Below, in pieces: positions 47,088-58,412 of a stretch of DNA of 64,000 bases. Under the pieces are notes generated by a model. That model saw only the letters and a program-made list of their open reading frames with translations. It ran no database searches and was not told where the DNA came from. The position numbers and the translations under genes are program-made. The DNA is from Fremontodendron californicum. Lineage: Eukaryota > Streptophyta > Magnoliopsida > Malvales > Malvaceae. Numbering within the stretch: the first letter of the stretch is position 1; every line of letters starts with the position of its first letter. The stretch is from contig JAULJL010000017.1 of the NCBI GenBank assembly GCA_030761205.1, positions 2,366,001 to 2,430,000 of the forward strand. The letters are read 5' to 3'.

Positions 47088-49499
47088 TCAGCTCACATCC
47101 TTGAGTCTTTTTATCAATGCATCCAAAGATTTCTTCTTTGGATTCTGCTTGGCACCCCTGCTCCCAAAGGTTCCAAATAGCCGATCTGAAGGATCCCTTA
47201 ACTTCTCTGAGATTGTCATAACTTTCCTGTAGTCCAGGGTATTGTAACTCCTCTCCCTAATTACTGGATTCAGAAAATTCTCTGGATGATTGCTCAAAAG
47301 CAAGTTGATCAACTGCTTTGACTCTGCAAGTGCATTTTTCAACTGATTTGTATCCCCTTCGGAGAACAGAGGAGCTAAGTTATCTGCAAAAGATTCTAAC
47401 AACCGAATATCTACATCAATGCACATAATAGCATTTACATTAAACCTCTTAACTGAATCCCCAAGTAAAGCCCCAACAATCTTCTCTGATATGTGAGAAA
47501 GAACATCTTGTAAAACTCTTTTAAGAACTTGAGGTGGCAATATCTGTTGTGCAGTAGAAACCAGAGTTTCCAAATATATTATGACCTCATTCACATATTC
47601 ATTACCACCCTGTGAAGTTTCATCGGTCATCCAGTTCACATTCTCAATCAATGTCATGAAACCATCAACCTTTGCCTTGAGCATCCCAGACAGCATATCT
47701 TCTGCAGCATCACGGGCTTTATTAAGAGGAAACTGCCTCCTACCCCTTTCTGCCATTCTCAAGGGAATGCCTGAAAGCTGTGCAGCATGACGAGAGAAGA
47801 AATCACAAGCGCGCTCCAACACAGTCATATTTGCTGCAACCTGCATTGCCTGAGAAACCCCGTGGACAGATGAACGAATAAGCTTCAAAAGAGCCTCATC
47901 CAGAACCTCACTCAAAAGCCGGTCCAAATACTTCTTAACAACGTCATAGAAATCCAACTGCCCACCATAAGACATAAAACTAACAGAATCCTCAATAAAA
48001 GATCTCACAATCCGACAACAATCAGGCACAGTAGATGAAAATGGCGCAACATAAGGAAATGCTGGAATAATATCCGATGTTTGTATCTGGAAAGACAGCA
48101 CATTCATCGAGTACTCATACTCCTTCCTCATCAACATCTGCTCAAATTTATCAGCAGCAAGTGCTTCTGCAATCAGATTTCGACAATCGGACAACAATAA
48201 CTCATGGTACTTATCCCTATGCTTACTCAAAACATCAAGCAATGCATCAACAGGGTAGCCATATCTACGCAAAGTAACTCCTAACAAACTGACATAATCC
48301 TTAATCAGTAACAAGTGACTAGCAGTCTGCATCCTAGAAAACTGATCCTCTAAAACCGAGCACATTTTACTAACAGCAGTCTCCCACAAATTCTCAACTT
48401 CCATTTTTGAAATCAAACCCCCTCCTGTCCTAAAAACTCGATCTTCAACAATAAAGAAACCCGCAATTTGTGCGAAAAATGTTTGATGAGATTCAAGAAA
48501 TGGAGTCATAGAAGATACTTGAAAATCCGACGTTAATTGAAGCTTCCTATTCTCAAAGTAATACTGCTTAAATCGATCTTCGAGTCCTAAATTTTGATTG
48601 ATATGATAAGCTCTATAAAGAGGAGTCAAATCAAAGCCTAACAAGCCGCTATTACCATTACTATAACCGTCGTTTTCGTCTCCTCCGAGTCCACCTTCAT
48701 CATCATCTTCTTCTAAAGCGTAAACGCAATCTCTCAAACTGAGTCGACTCTGTTCCTCGGCTTGCCTTTGCTTGATTCTCAGGTCCTCTTCGCGTTGCCT
48801 AGCAGCCGAGGCTTGTCCGATCGCTAATTGCCCTAAATTGCGACTCACCACGCGAATCTCCACAAGCCAATCGCCGAACTCTTTGCTGATTTTTCTCTCG
48901 ATATGAGATCGAATCTCTGGAATTTTCCTCTCCAGCATCCTTTTTAAACTAGACGATGGCGTTTGATCTTGGAACTCGTTTTCAATCGAGTCTAAGCATT
49001 TCAAGGCCATGTAGAAACTGCCGTTTGACAGATGATGATTTGCTCTTGAGCAAAGCTCCATTAGCTTAATACACGAAGTCACCGATTGCAAAGCGGAGTA
49101 CACGTTCTTGGAAACATTTTGAGCTTCGACGAAGGAGGCAAGGGAAGAAAGGAGAGGAGCGGCGACGGATTGGAGTCTTGAGTTGAAATCGGAGAGAGAG
49201 GATTTGAGAGAATCAACGTCAGAGAGAAGAGATCGAAGATCATCGACGGCGAGGATGAAATCTTGGTAGTGAGCTTTACAAACTTCTTCGATTTCGGATT
49301 CTTTAGAACGAGCGAAGTGACGGAGGAGGTGGAGGAGGGTTTCAGGCCTACCAGAAGTGAACGCTTTGCGGACGAAAGGACCGAGGTCCTCGCCGTTACA
49401 GATGGCGGAGGAAAGGAGGAGTTGTTCCAACTTATCGCCGGAGTCGCCGCCATTGGCGGCAGCTGGCGCCACTTTGCGGCGTGACCTCGTTGACTGCAT
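47088..49499 (-). CDS. SEC15B: Exocyst complex subunit SEC15B
   Basis: Subunit of the octameric exocyst that tethers post-Golgi vesicles to the plasma membrane before fusion; Sec15 links Rab GTPases on vesicles to the complex. The gene is a single uninterrupted frame of 803 residues, close to the length of plant SEC15 proteins. The N-terminal part (about residues 80-130) predicts a coiled coil with repeated Leu and Ser. There is an acidic Asp/Gly/Asn-rich loop (EEDDDEGGLGGDENDGYSNG, around 260-280). The C-terminal domain includes RFNVNAIMCIDVDIRLLESF, typical of the Sec15 family, and a basic end PKKKSLDALIKRLKDVS. The Arg-rich start MQSTRSRRKV matches the SEC15B group. No introns, as usual for SEC15 genes in plants. 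Confidence 0.95.
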   Translation of the reverse strand: MQSTRSRRKVAPAAANGGDSGDKLEQLLLSSAICNGEDLGPFVRKAFTSGRPETLLHLLRHFARSKESEIEEVCKAHYQDFILAVDDLRSLLSDVDSLKSSLSDFNSRLQSVAAPLLSSLASFVEAQNVSKNVYSALQSVTSCIKLMELCSRANHHLSNGSFYMALKCLDSIENEFQDQTPSSSLKRMLERKIPEIRSHIERKISKEFGDWLVEIRVVSRNLGQLAIGQASAARQREEDLRIKQRQAEEQSRLSLRDCVYALEEDDDEGGLGGDENDGYSNGNSGLLGFDLTPLYRAYHINQNLGLEDRFKQYYFENRKLQLTSDFQVSSMTPFLESHQTFFAQIAGFFIVEDRVFRTGGGLISKMEVENLWETAVSKMCSVLEDQFSRMQTASHLLLIKDYVSLLGVTLRRYGYPVDALLDVLSKHRDKYHELLLSDCRNLIAEALAADKFEQMLMRKEYEYSMNVLSFQIQTSDIIPAFPYVAPFSSTVPDCCRIVRSFIEDSVSFMSYGGQLDFYDVVKKYLDRLLSEVLDEALLKLIRSSVHGVSQAMQVAANMTVLERACDFFSRHAAQLSGIPLRMAERGRRQFPLNKARDAAEDMLSGMLKAKVDGFMTLIENVNWMTDETSQGGNEYVNEVIIYLETLVSTAQQILPPQVLKRVLQDVLSHISEKIVGALLGDSVKRFNVNAIMCIDVDIRLLESFADNLAPLFSEGDTNQLKNALAESKQLINLLLSNHPENFLNPVIRERSYNTLDYRKVMTISEKLRDPSDRLFGTFGSRGAKQNPKKKSLDALIKRLKDVS

Positions 49500-51298
49500 T
49501 TCTTTTAACGGTAACGGTGATGGCGCGGTGATTTTAGAAAGACAGAGAAAGATGGGGGATGGAAAATCGGATGATTTTGGACAGAGAGAAAAAGGTGGCC
49601 GATATGTTTTTTGGTTATATATTTTTGGTTTGACGAAAATGACACTAAGGTACGGGGAATAGTATGGGCTTATTAGTAATTTGTGAAAATAGCCAACGGC
49701 GTGGCGGCCGGAGAGATGTCTTGAAAGAAAGGTAAGTAATTAAATAAATAAATAAATAAATAATACTAATTGGAGTTTGACACATCCGAGATAATTCTTC
49801 TAAGGTAAGCCAGCCAGTGACACCTTCGTGGAAGGTTGTCTTTAAATTTATGACATTTTCATTTTTAAAAAATGATAGTTTTATGACATTTTCATTTAAT
49901 GCTACTACTAATATTTTTGTTATATTCCTAAGTTTTTCTTTAAGAAAAAACTTTTGAAATATGAAATGATTAGAATTCATTTGATAAAAAATAAAATATT
50001 ATATACCTATAATTCATTAAATATAAATTTTATTTTTTAAAAATCTCTTATCAATTTCTTGATGGATACAGATCACTATAAAATTCGGACATCTATGCTC
50101 TTAAATCACGTCAGCTAGCCTAGATGACTTTACAACTAACATTCAATGACTCATATTATATAATTAAAAAGCATTCTTCAAGATTTTCTGAACAAAGTAG
50201 TAGTTAAAGTTTTTTTTTTTATATATTTAATTTTGTTTGATGTCTTCAGAAAGCTGGTGAACTTGCATAACTGCTGTAATTGTGTGAGTTAATCCGGTGG
50301 GACATATAAAATCTGATTACACAATGATAAATTCACAATTAAAGCTATTATTAGTTTAGTACTATTATTTATAAAAAAAACAATAATAGTAATTTTTTTT
50401 TTTGTCCCAGTATATTTGTCTATTAATTTTTTCGAAAAAAAAAATCACTCTCACTATTATTTTTAATGTAATTATGAAATTAAAAAAAAAATTTAAAAAT
50501 AAGATTTACAAATTTATAATTTAAGAATTTTCCAAAACATAATTTTTTTTAAAAAAATCAAATTTGAGTTGTTTGATAAAAATGCAACAGAAACAAACAA
50601 AATGAACAAAAAAAAAAGTATATAAGAAGAAAATATCATTATCTACTTGTCAAAAAAAAAAAAAAAAAGATTATAGGCCGAAGAGCGAGCATTACAAATA
50701 TTGAATCTACTAACTAGGTCGGGCCGAAAACAACTTGAAATGGGGCCTCTGAGCTTCAAGTTCAATTCGCTTCATGTGCGATTTAGATAAAATATAGTAA
50801 CAATCGGATATCTATTTTTTTAATATTTTAATTTGAATTTATAAAAATATTTTAAAATTTAAATTCGTTTATTATTCGTATTAAATTTGCATATTAATAT
50901 TTAAATTCGAATTAAATAACATTATCCGTTCGATATCCGAATCCGTTAAATATTCGAATTTAATAAATAAAAATATAAAATAAAACAAATTTAATTTTAA
51001 ATTCAAATAAATGGATAATGGATTCAGATATCCAAATCAAAATCTGCAAAAATAAGTGGATTCGAATATCCGAATCCGTTATCCGTATAAGTAATGCGGA
51101 TTTAGGTAATGGATATCCGAAGTTTCATATCTGCATCCGTTGCAGATAGTAATTATAATATTCAAATCCGAAAAAAATAAATCGAATAATTATAAATATC
51201 CGAATCCGCACTATTCATTGACATCTCTAATTAGATCCGTATTTGGCCCAATGAACGACCCAAAGTTTGCCCAATAAGATCCGAACTGCTGCCTTTTA
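49500..51298. other. Spacer between SEC15B and eL18 with GGATATCCGA repeats
   Basis: Divergent promoters lie at both ends. About 50780-51230 is a degenerate dispersed repeat in which ATATCCGAATCCG and its inverse recur many times, suggesting a non-autonomous DNA transposon with sub-terminal repeats. A (TAAA)n tract is near 49741-49765. No gene. Confidence 0.5.
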
Positions 51299-51402
51299 AC
51301 AGGCGGGCCGGACCCAGATGAAGTATGATCATATTTAGTGGATAAATCAATGGATCTCAATAACAAACCAAATTTCACCTTTTTCCCAAGCTCTCTAAAA
51401 CC

Positions 51403-51486
<84 letters not shown>

Positions 51487-51556
51487 ATTAAGGCCATTTC
51501 CTTCTCTCAAGAGCGCCTCCCCCCCTCCAAAAGCAGCAGTATCAGCTTCACCGGCA
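51299..51556 (+). promoter_or_regulatory. eL18 promoter/leader with (CTAT)n and (TA)n microsatellite
   Basis: (CT)n, (CTAT)n and (TA)n tracts occupy about 51403-51485, some 70-150 bp upstream of the start codon, so they fall at or beside the expected transcription start. AAAACCCTCTC at 51396 resembles a telo-box variant. GGCCCAA-type motifs occur near 51245. Confidence 0.5.
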
Positions 51557-54153
51557 ATGGTACTCCTTCATCTCCGAAACCCTAACTCAAAGCCATTTCT
51601 CTCTTTTTTACTTTTTTTTTAACATTTTTAGTTTCGTTGCAATTTCAGGGTATCGACTTGGTCGCCGGCGGCAAGAGCAAGAAGTCAAAAAGAACTGCTC
51701 CCAAGTCCGATGATATCTACCTCAAGCTCCTCGTCAAGGTTCTCTTTTCCAGTCGTTTCGTTGTGTTTTTCTGTTCTGTTTAATGAAGGAAATCTGAATG
51801 TTTTTAAATGTGTTTGGATTTGTCACCAGCTTTACCGATTTCTGGTAAGAAGGACTGGCAGCAAATTCAATGCGGTGATTTTGAAGCGGCTTTTTATGAG
51901 CAAAGTCAACAAGCCTCCTTTGTCTCTATCCAGATTGATTCAATTCATTAAGGGCAAGGTAATTTTTTAGTTATTTTGAATATGTTTTCTTAGATTTTTT
52001 CTATTTTTGTGTGATGAGTGATTGATCTTTATTATTGGTTTGATCGATCAGGAGGATAAGATTGCTGTGGTAGTTGGGACTGTCACCGATGACATTCGTG
52101 TGTATGAAGTTCCGTCGCTGAAGGTTACCGCACTAAGGTTCTCCGAGACAGCGAGGGCAAGGATCGAGAAGGCTGGTGGGGAATGTTTAACTTTTGACCA
52201 ACTTGCTCTTCGAGCACCTCTTGGACAGAACACGGTATGCTTTATATTTATGATACAAATCTTTTACTTCAGTTGTCTGGATTGTGCAATTGTTTACTTG
52301 TCGTTTTGAGACTGAAAATATCAGGTTTTGGGTTGGAATGGTTGACTTGTTTTTGCTAGCTCTGGAATATGTCTCTTTTATTTATTTTTGGTAGGAAAGG
52401 TAGATGATAAAACCTGCTAGTTTAAATTGTATGAAGTGGCAAAGTTCTAATGGCTCAAATTGACCAAGTTTCGAGATTTGGCATCTGAGTTGTATAGAAA
52501 GATGAACTGTGTTTCCCGTTCTCTCTTCATGCAGTTGTCAATTGAGTAGTTCACTGTATGATTACGGCAATTCTAAAATGCAGTTGAGGGCTATGTTACT
52601 CGAACTCAAGTGTGAGTATCAGACACGGGTATGTGTCTGATACAGGTATGTTCAATGTTTTTTAAAGATTTCCATGTATTTAGAAGGTCCTTGGAGGATC
52701 ATATCCCCATACACATGTCCGGATATGTTGTACACGAATACTTTAAGAATAAAAGAGTCGTAGCAACATAGGTTGAGGGTAGCAATAACAATGTAAATTA
52801 TATAACTGTGGGGATATTTATAAATCTTTAAGTAATTGTTGTTTTCTTTTTTCTCGTGTAGAGGGATCTTTGCTTGATACCATATTTTTCCTGTTATATA
52901 CTTTAATGAAGGTACCACTAACTAAAATAGACGTCAGTTTGAGTGTTAAGCAGTGTTGTCAAGGCTTGCGCTTATGCCTTGCGCTTAGTGATAGATGACA
53001 AAAGCGCCTCAGACCCTTTCGGGCAAGGCGCATTTGATTAGGCGCACGCCTGGTGCGTCTAGACGCGTTTTTTTGTAAGGCGATAGGCGTAAAAAAGCCC
53101 TCCTGATTGAAGGTCTATTTAATTTCTTTTATTTTAACTTTTCTCATTAGATGTACCTTTACTAGTAAGAAAGGAAATAATATCAAACTCTCTACTTCTC
53201 AATATTTGAGTATTCAACAACAGACATGAAATCATAAGAAAATCATGCATATTGGGCAACAAAAAAAGAATTGCATGTTTTGTAGATAAATTGGACCACT
53301 CTTTAGAGTTTATTATCATAATTATTTATCTTAAGTTTATTTTTTATATATATGTATATATATATACACACACACACAGACATATATAACACACATATAC
53401 ATATTGCGTCTTACTTCACTCAGACGAGCGTTTTTTTTTGCGCCTTGCGCCTGAGGCAATATAAGGGTTCTAATGCTTAGAGTGCATCTTGCGCCCTTGA
53501 CAACACTGGTGTTAAGGTGACAGGAACTGATAAGCATATGCAATAGCAACTGTTATTTGTTTGTCTCTTTTGTCATTTGTTATGATCTCCATATTTTCGA
53601 ACTCTTTGATAATTCAGTTGTAAAAGCAGAATCTTTTCTTCTATTAAACATACTTGGTAAAACTGAAGAATGTGGGGCTCAACCTATAATACCTTTTCTT
53701 TTACTCCTATTCTTAACTGTTCTAGGCTTTATATAATTAGGGCCATTGTGATTAGAAGGCTGTAAGAACCATTTTGGACGCTTCTCATTTATGCAATCCA
53801 CCTTCCTTTAAGAAATACTTTGATTTTTAAAACTATACCCTTTGAATTATGTCTATCTTACGTATCATTTCCCTGATTCTCTTTTGGTTGACATTTTAAT
53901 TTGGGGTTTTAGCAAAAAAGAATTGCTTTCAAATACTGATCAACATAATGGAAAGGTGAAAAGTTGACTTAAATTCTATGCTGAAATTCTGCAGGTTCTC
54001 CTCCGAGGTCCAAAGAATGGTCGTGAGGCTGTGAAGCACTTCGGACCAGCTCCTGGTGTGCCACACAGCCACACCAAGCCCTATGTGCGGTCAAAGGGAA
54101 GGAAATTTGAGAAGGCTAGAGGAAGAAGGAACAGCAAAGGCTTCAGGGTTTGA
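51557..54153 (+). CDS. RPL18: 60S ribosomal protein L18 (eL18)
   Basis: Structural protein of the large cytosolic ribosomal subunit. Exons 51557-51559, 51649-51738, 51830-51958, 52052-52234 and 53995-54153 give 187 residues, the plant norm; all introns are GT-AG. The first coding exon holds only the ATG, directly followed by a GT donor. The protein begins GIDLVAGGKSKKSKRTAPKS and contains YRFLVRRTGSKFNAVILKRL, LSRLIQFIKGKEDKIAVVVG, RIEKAGGECLTFDQLALRAP and, in the last exon, VLLRGPKNGREAVKHFGPAP with the basic tail RSKGRKFEKARGRRNSKGF. The 1.76-kb last intron contains two hAT-type elements (52591-52771 and 52951-53508). Confidence 0.97.
52591..52771. mobile_element. hAT-type MITE, copy 7 (eL18 intron)
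   Basis: A 181-bp element with ends CTATGTTACTCGAACTC and GAGTCGTAGCAACATAG, flanked by a perfect 8-bp duplication GTTGAGGG (52583-52590 and 52772-52779). It is the best-preserved copy of the family in the window; the interior holds CAGACACGGGTATGTGTC. Confidence 0.92.
52951..53508. mobile_element. Second hAT-type element, TIR CAGTGTTGTCAAGG
   Basis: Ends CAGTGTTGTCAAGGCTTGCG and (reverse of the right end) CAGTGTTGTCAAGGGCGC form the terminal inverted repeats. A perfect 8-bp duplication GTGTTAAG flanks it (52943-52950 and 53509-53516). Subterminal regions are rich in GCGCCTTGCGCCT-like motifs; the 558-bp element has no coding capacity and lies in the last intron of eL18. Non-autonomous hAT. 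Confidence 0.9.
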
Positions 54154-54675
54154 GTTTGCAACTGTCCTGGAAAAACAAATTTTACTTATCAACCTATCAT
54201 CATGAAAATGGGAATTCTCAGATTTATTTTTTTCCTTTTTTCCACCTTTCCTGTTCTTTTTCTCTTCCATGATTGTAGTTGGGAATATCTTTTGTAATTT
54301 TGTTTATCTAGGAAATTATAGAGTGATTGAACGTTGTTTTCTTTTTTAGATCTCTATGAAGATTTATGGGTTACAGAATTAAATATCAAAGAGATCATTG
54401 GTTTGTCCTTGGACACTACCAAAACTTGTAATCTAGATGTTCGGCAGAAAACAGAGAATTCAAATTTTTTAGATAAAAAATGCATGGATCGTCTTTTTAG
54501 CGGACATTGAGTTCCATAAGCGTATACAAAGCACTGCACCAATACTAATTCCACTAGTTTGAAAAAAAAACATGGAAAGCATCAAATAGAGCTAAGCAGG
54601 TGCCTTGCAATGTCTTAACACCTTATTGTAGAGTCAGAAGCTTCAAGGGAAGTCGCATAACAAAGGAGACAAGAA
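54154..54675. other. Convergent 3' regions of eL18 and epoxide hydrolase
   Basis: About 520 bp shared by the 3' untranslated regions of two genes that face each other. No repeat or other gene recognised. Confidence 0.5.
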
Positions 54676-56762
54676 TCAGAATTTCTTAATGAAGTCATAA
54701 ATGTGCATGCTAATCTCCTCAGGTTTTTCTTGGTTGAGAAAGTGGGCTACTCCTTCCATGACAACTACTTCCTGCAAGAAAGGCACATCTTGCTTGAAGC
54801 CACCATTGTGTATATACTCCTTGACACCAGGAACGTGGTACGTAATGTCGAGGTCGCCCACGATGAATTTAACTGGTACTTTGATTTGTAATCCCGTCCA
54901 TGGTGCCATCAGTTCCCAGTTTCTGAAACAAGAAAGATCAGATTAGCTTTTGGCTACGCAAAGAGGCCCTTAGACGATTGATATTGTTTTTTCAAGTATG
55001 AGGAATTGAATCCTCAGGTTCTAATTCCTAACCAAAATGAAGAACAAGAGGAATATTATGGGATGTCAAGATAATTAAACTAGATGTTTTGAATGAGAAG
55101 TGAATGAGAAGCATGAAAATCATCTTCAATAACTGCCCAAACCGACTATTGTAGTAAACATCGAACTAGGCTCCAATTAATTTCATTTTTATCTAATCCT
55201 CATGAAATAATATAGAAGATACATAAAGTTCAACAGCCCTCCAAAATATAAGTGAAAGACATGGGAAGAAGGATCAAGGACCAAGTGCATATTAGCTAGT
55301 TAGCATATCAATCAAAATTCAGCAGAAAAATGAAATAGAAATGAGAGTTTCAACAATCATAGCCTACACAATTGCACATACAGATTCAAAGCTCGATAAT
55401 AGTTCAGTCCTCCAGTGAATCCCTTCTGATCAAATTTGCCAGCAAAGTAATTGATGTCATCTTCTGAAAGCCAAGAGGGCAAGGCTGGAGGATCAGGCCT
55501 CCCTCTGAACCCTATTTCTTTATGTATACAAGGTGGGCGTGGATTGCGAGATCCAAGAAATATCTTAATAACTTTTGCAGTATCCATCTGCGCAAAGTCT
55601 CCTTCAGCCTCCCCAGGTTCCTACAGCATAATAAAGAATATATATGATGAAAATAAAATTGAATATATAGATATAACATTTACGGGTTTTAGATAACTGA
55701 AAAGAAGAAAAGTGAACATCAGAAACAAGTTATACCTAAAGAGAAAGTATTTCAGACATCCATGTTTGAAATATTTGTTCTCAAAGGCAAGGGTAATAGA
55801 TGACAGTAATTCCTTTCGCTGTAACAGGAAAAATCTGTATGCTAAAGGTGGTCTCAATCATGCAAACAGTAGTTGTGAGATTGAGACACTGGATTTTGTT
55901 ATGTTCAAGACAAAAATAAATGGAGCCGCACAGCGTCAGGTAGGAAACTTAAATGCTAAAAACCCATTACCCAAAAACAGATAGGGGAGCCCAATTATTC
56001 CAAAATCACAAAATCGATGCTACTTAACTACCAGAAAAAAACCCATACTCCCAGTAATTCAAGCAATTCTCTCATGCAAAACAATCAATGCATTACTCTA
56101 GTCAGAGAATATGCATTACTTGCAAGTAGAAAGTTCAACAAGGCAAATATATAGTCAACCAATTCATCAAACGATCATTAAAAGGGTAACTTTTCTTAAA
56201 CATAGTTGCAGTTTTATACTTTTACCAAATAAAATCACTACAAAAAAATTGACAATTCAGAACAGAGAAGAGAAAACAGGAAAGTAACTTAAATTACCTG
56301 AAACCTGCAAATATAATAATCGTCACCAAACAAAGCCCTGAACCCTTCCACGGGCTTCACCTGGGGGTGCCTAGGACGATAAGCTACGCTCATGTTGACC
56401 AAAGCCTTGACTCTATCAGGCCTGAACTGGCAAAAATACCAAGCAATCACCGCACCCCAATCATGCCCAACCAAAAACACCCGGTCAACACCAAGCGCGT
56501 CGAGGAGGCCCACGAGATCCCCCAGGATGTGAAAAACAGTGTATGAATCCGCCGAGGGAGGCGCTTCGGTGTCACCGAACCCGCGAAGATCGGGAGCCAC
56601 GCAACAGTAGCCAAGGGATGACAGCGAAAGAAGCTGGTGCCGCCAGGAGTACCAAAGCTCAGGAAAGCCGTGCAAGAAAAGGATTTCCGGGCCTGAACCA
56701 ACCGATGCCACATGCATTTTTATGCCGTTGGTGGTCATCGTAGTGTGCTCGATCTTCTCCAT
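54676..56762 (-). CDS. sEH: Soluble epoxide hydrolase
   Basis: Alpha/beta hydrolase that adds water to epoxides, in plants mainly fatty-acid epoxides used for cutin and defence compounds. Exons in transcript order: 56762-56298, 55620-55382 and 54922-54676 give 316 residues. HGFPE (31-35) is the oxyanion motif. GHDWGA holds the nucleophile Asp101. The lid tyrosines are in DDYYICRF (149/150) and GLNYYRAL (probably Tyr230). The acid is Asp260 in VGDLDITY and His295 is in GVAHFLNQ. These positions parallel potato StEH1 (Asp105, Tyr154, Tyr235, Asp265, His300) with a constant small offset. No signal peptide. A MULE-like element ends 113 bp upstream of the start codon. Confidence 0.94.
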
Positions 56763-56875
56763 GTTCGCTTTCAGACAAACTTCCGTATCCCGAGTATAGC
56801 TTTGGTCTTAAAGGTGGAGTCCTGTGTTCTTTTAAGAGTTTTTTGTTTTGGGTTTTTGGTTGTTGGTTTTGATTT

Positions 56876-58412
56876 GGGTTAATAATTTTATATTGATTTT
56901 TAAATTTTAAAACATATTAAATTAATCTTTATTTATAAATATCATAATAAATTAGTCGTTTTCGTTAGTTTTTTTGTTATTTTTACTATAGCAATCAGCT
57001 TAATGACACGTGTCACCAACTGATTGCAACATATTTTTCTTCATTTTTTTTTTCTTTATTTCTTTATTATTTTTTCTTTCATATTTTTAATAAATAAATT
57101 TAAATAAATATTTTTATAAAATTAATATAAATAAATATTTATATTTTATAAATTATTTAATTATTAAGAAATTAATTTAAATTATTATTTATGTTTTTAT
57201 ATTTATTTATAAAGAATAATAAAAAAAGGGAAAATGAAAATATTAATAAGTACAAAAGATAAATAATAATTTAAATTAATTTCTTAATAATTAAATAATT
57301 TATAAAATATAAATATTTATTTACATTAATTTTATAAAAAAAATATTTTTTCTTTTACTTTTACTTTTTTTTATAAATAAATTAATTTCGTAAAAATTAA
57401 ATAATTTATAATTATAAAAATATAAAATATTTATTTACATTCATTTATTAAAAATATATTTTTTACTTTTTTATTTTATTTTATTTTCCTTTATTTTCCT
57501 TTCTTTTCTTTCTTTCTTTCTTTTTTCTTTCCTTCTTTCCTCTTTTTTTATAAAATAAATGTAAATAAAATATTTTATATTTTAAAAATTAATTTAATTT
57601 AAATTATATTATGAATTATTATTTATTTATATTTATATTTATTTACAAACAAGAGAAAAAGGGAAAAGATAAGAAAGGAAAAAATAAAAAACTTATAAAT
57701 ATAAAATAAATATTTTATATTTATAAATTATTTAAATTTTAGAAAGTTAATGTAATTTAAAATATAATATAATATTATATTATATTATATACTTATATAT
57801 ATATATATATTTGTATTTGTTTATAAAGAAGAGAAAAAAGAAGAAAAGGAAGAAAAAAAAATTAAAAAAATAAAAAAATAAATTTTTATAAAATTAATGT
57901 AAATAAATAGTTTTATATTTTTTTTTAATTATTTGATTATTACAATATTAATTTAAATTATAATGTAAATTATTATTTAGTTTTTAATATTTATTTATAA
58001 AGAAGAGAAAAGCAACAAAAAAAAAAAAGAGGAAGAAACGAAAAAATTAAAAATAGTTTTTATAAAATTAAAGTAAATAAATATTTCATATTTTTAAATT
58101 AATTATATTTTTAAAAAATTATTTTAATTTATAATATGAATTATTTTTTCTTTGTATTTATTTATAAAAAGAAATCAAAGAAAAAATAAAAAAAATAAAG
58201 CAAAAGAAAAAAAAATGAGGAGGCAAGTTTGAGCAATATGCTGGTGACACGTATTACTAGCTGATTGCTACAGCAAAGATAACGAAAAAACTAACGGAAT
58301 GGATCAATTTATTATGATACTTGTAATCAAGGATCAATTTGATACGTCTTGAAATTTAGAGATCAATATAAAATATGTCATATAATTTGGGGACCATTGA
58401 TGCTATTAACTC
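56876..58412. mobile_element. Non-autonomous MULE-like element with long inverted repeats
   Basis: The first and last ~180 bp are inverted copies: GGGTTAATAATTTTATATTG at the left against GAGTTAATAGCATCAATGGT at the right read in reverse. They share ATCATAATAAATT, CGTTAGTTTTTT and TAGCAATCAGCT blocks. The 9-bp flanks TTTTGATTT (56867-56875) and TTTTAATTT (58413-58421) match at eight positions. The 1.2-kb centre is built from repeated A/T-rich blocks containing AATAAATATTTATA, interspersed with purine-rich tracts. There is no open frame of note. Confidence 0.8.

Noticed and set aside
52401..52488. Possible box C/D snoRNA in the last eL18 intron (GATGATA ... CTGA)
   Set aside because: The C box is imperfect, there is no terminal stem, and I recognise no rRNA complementarity next to the D box.
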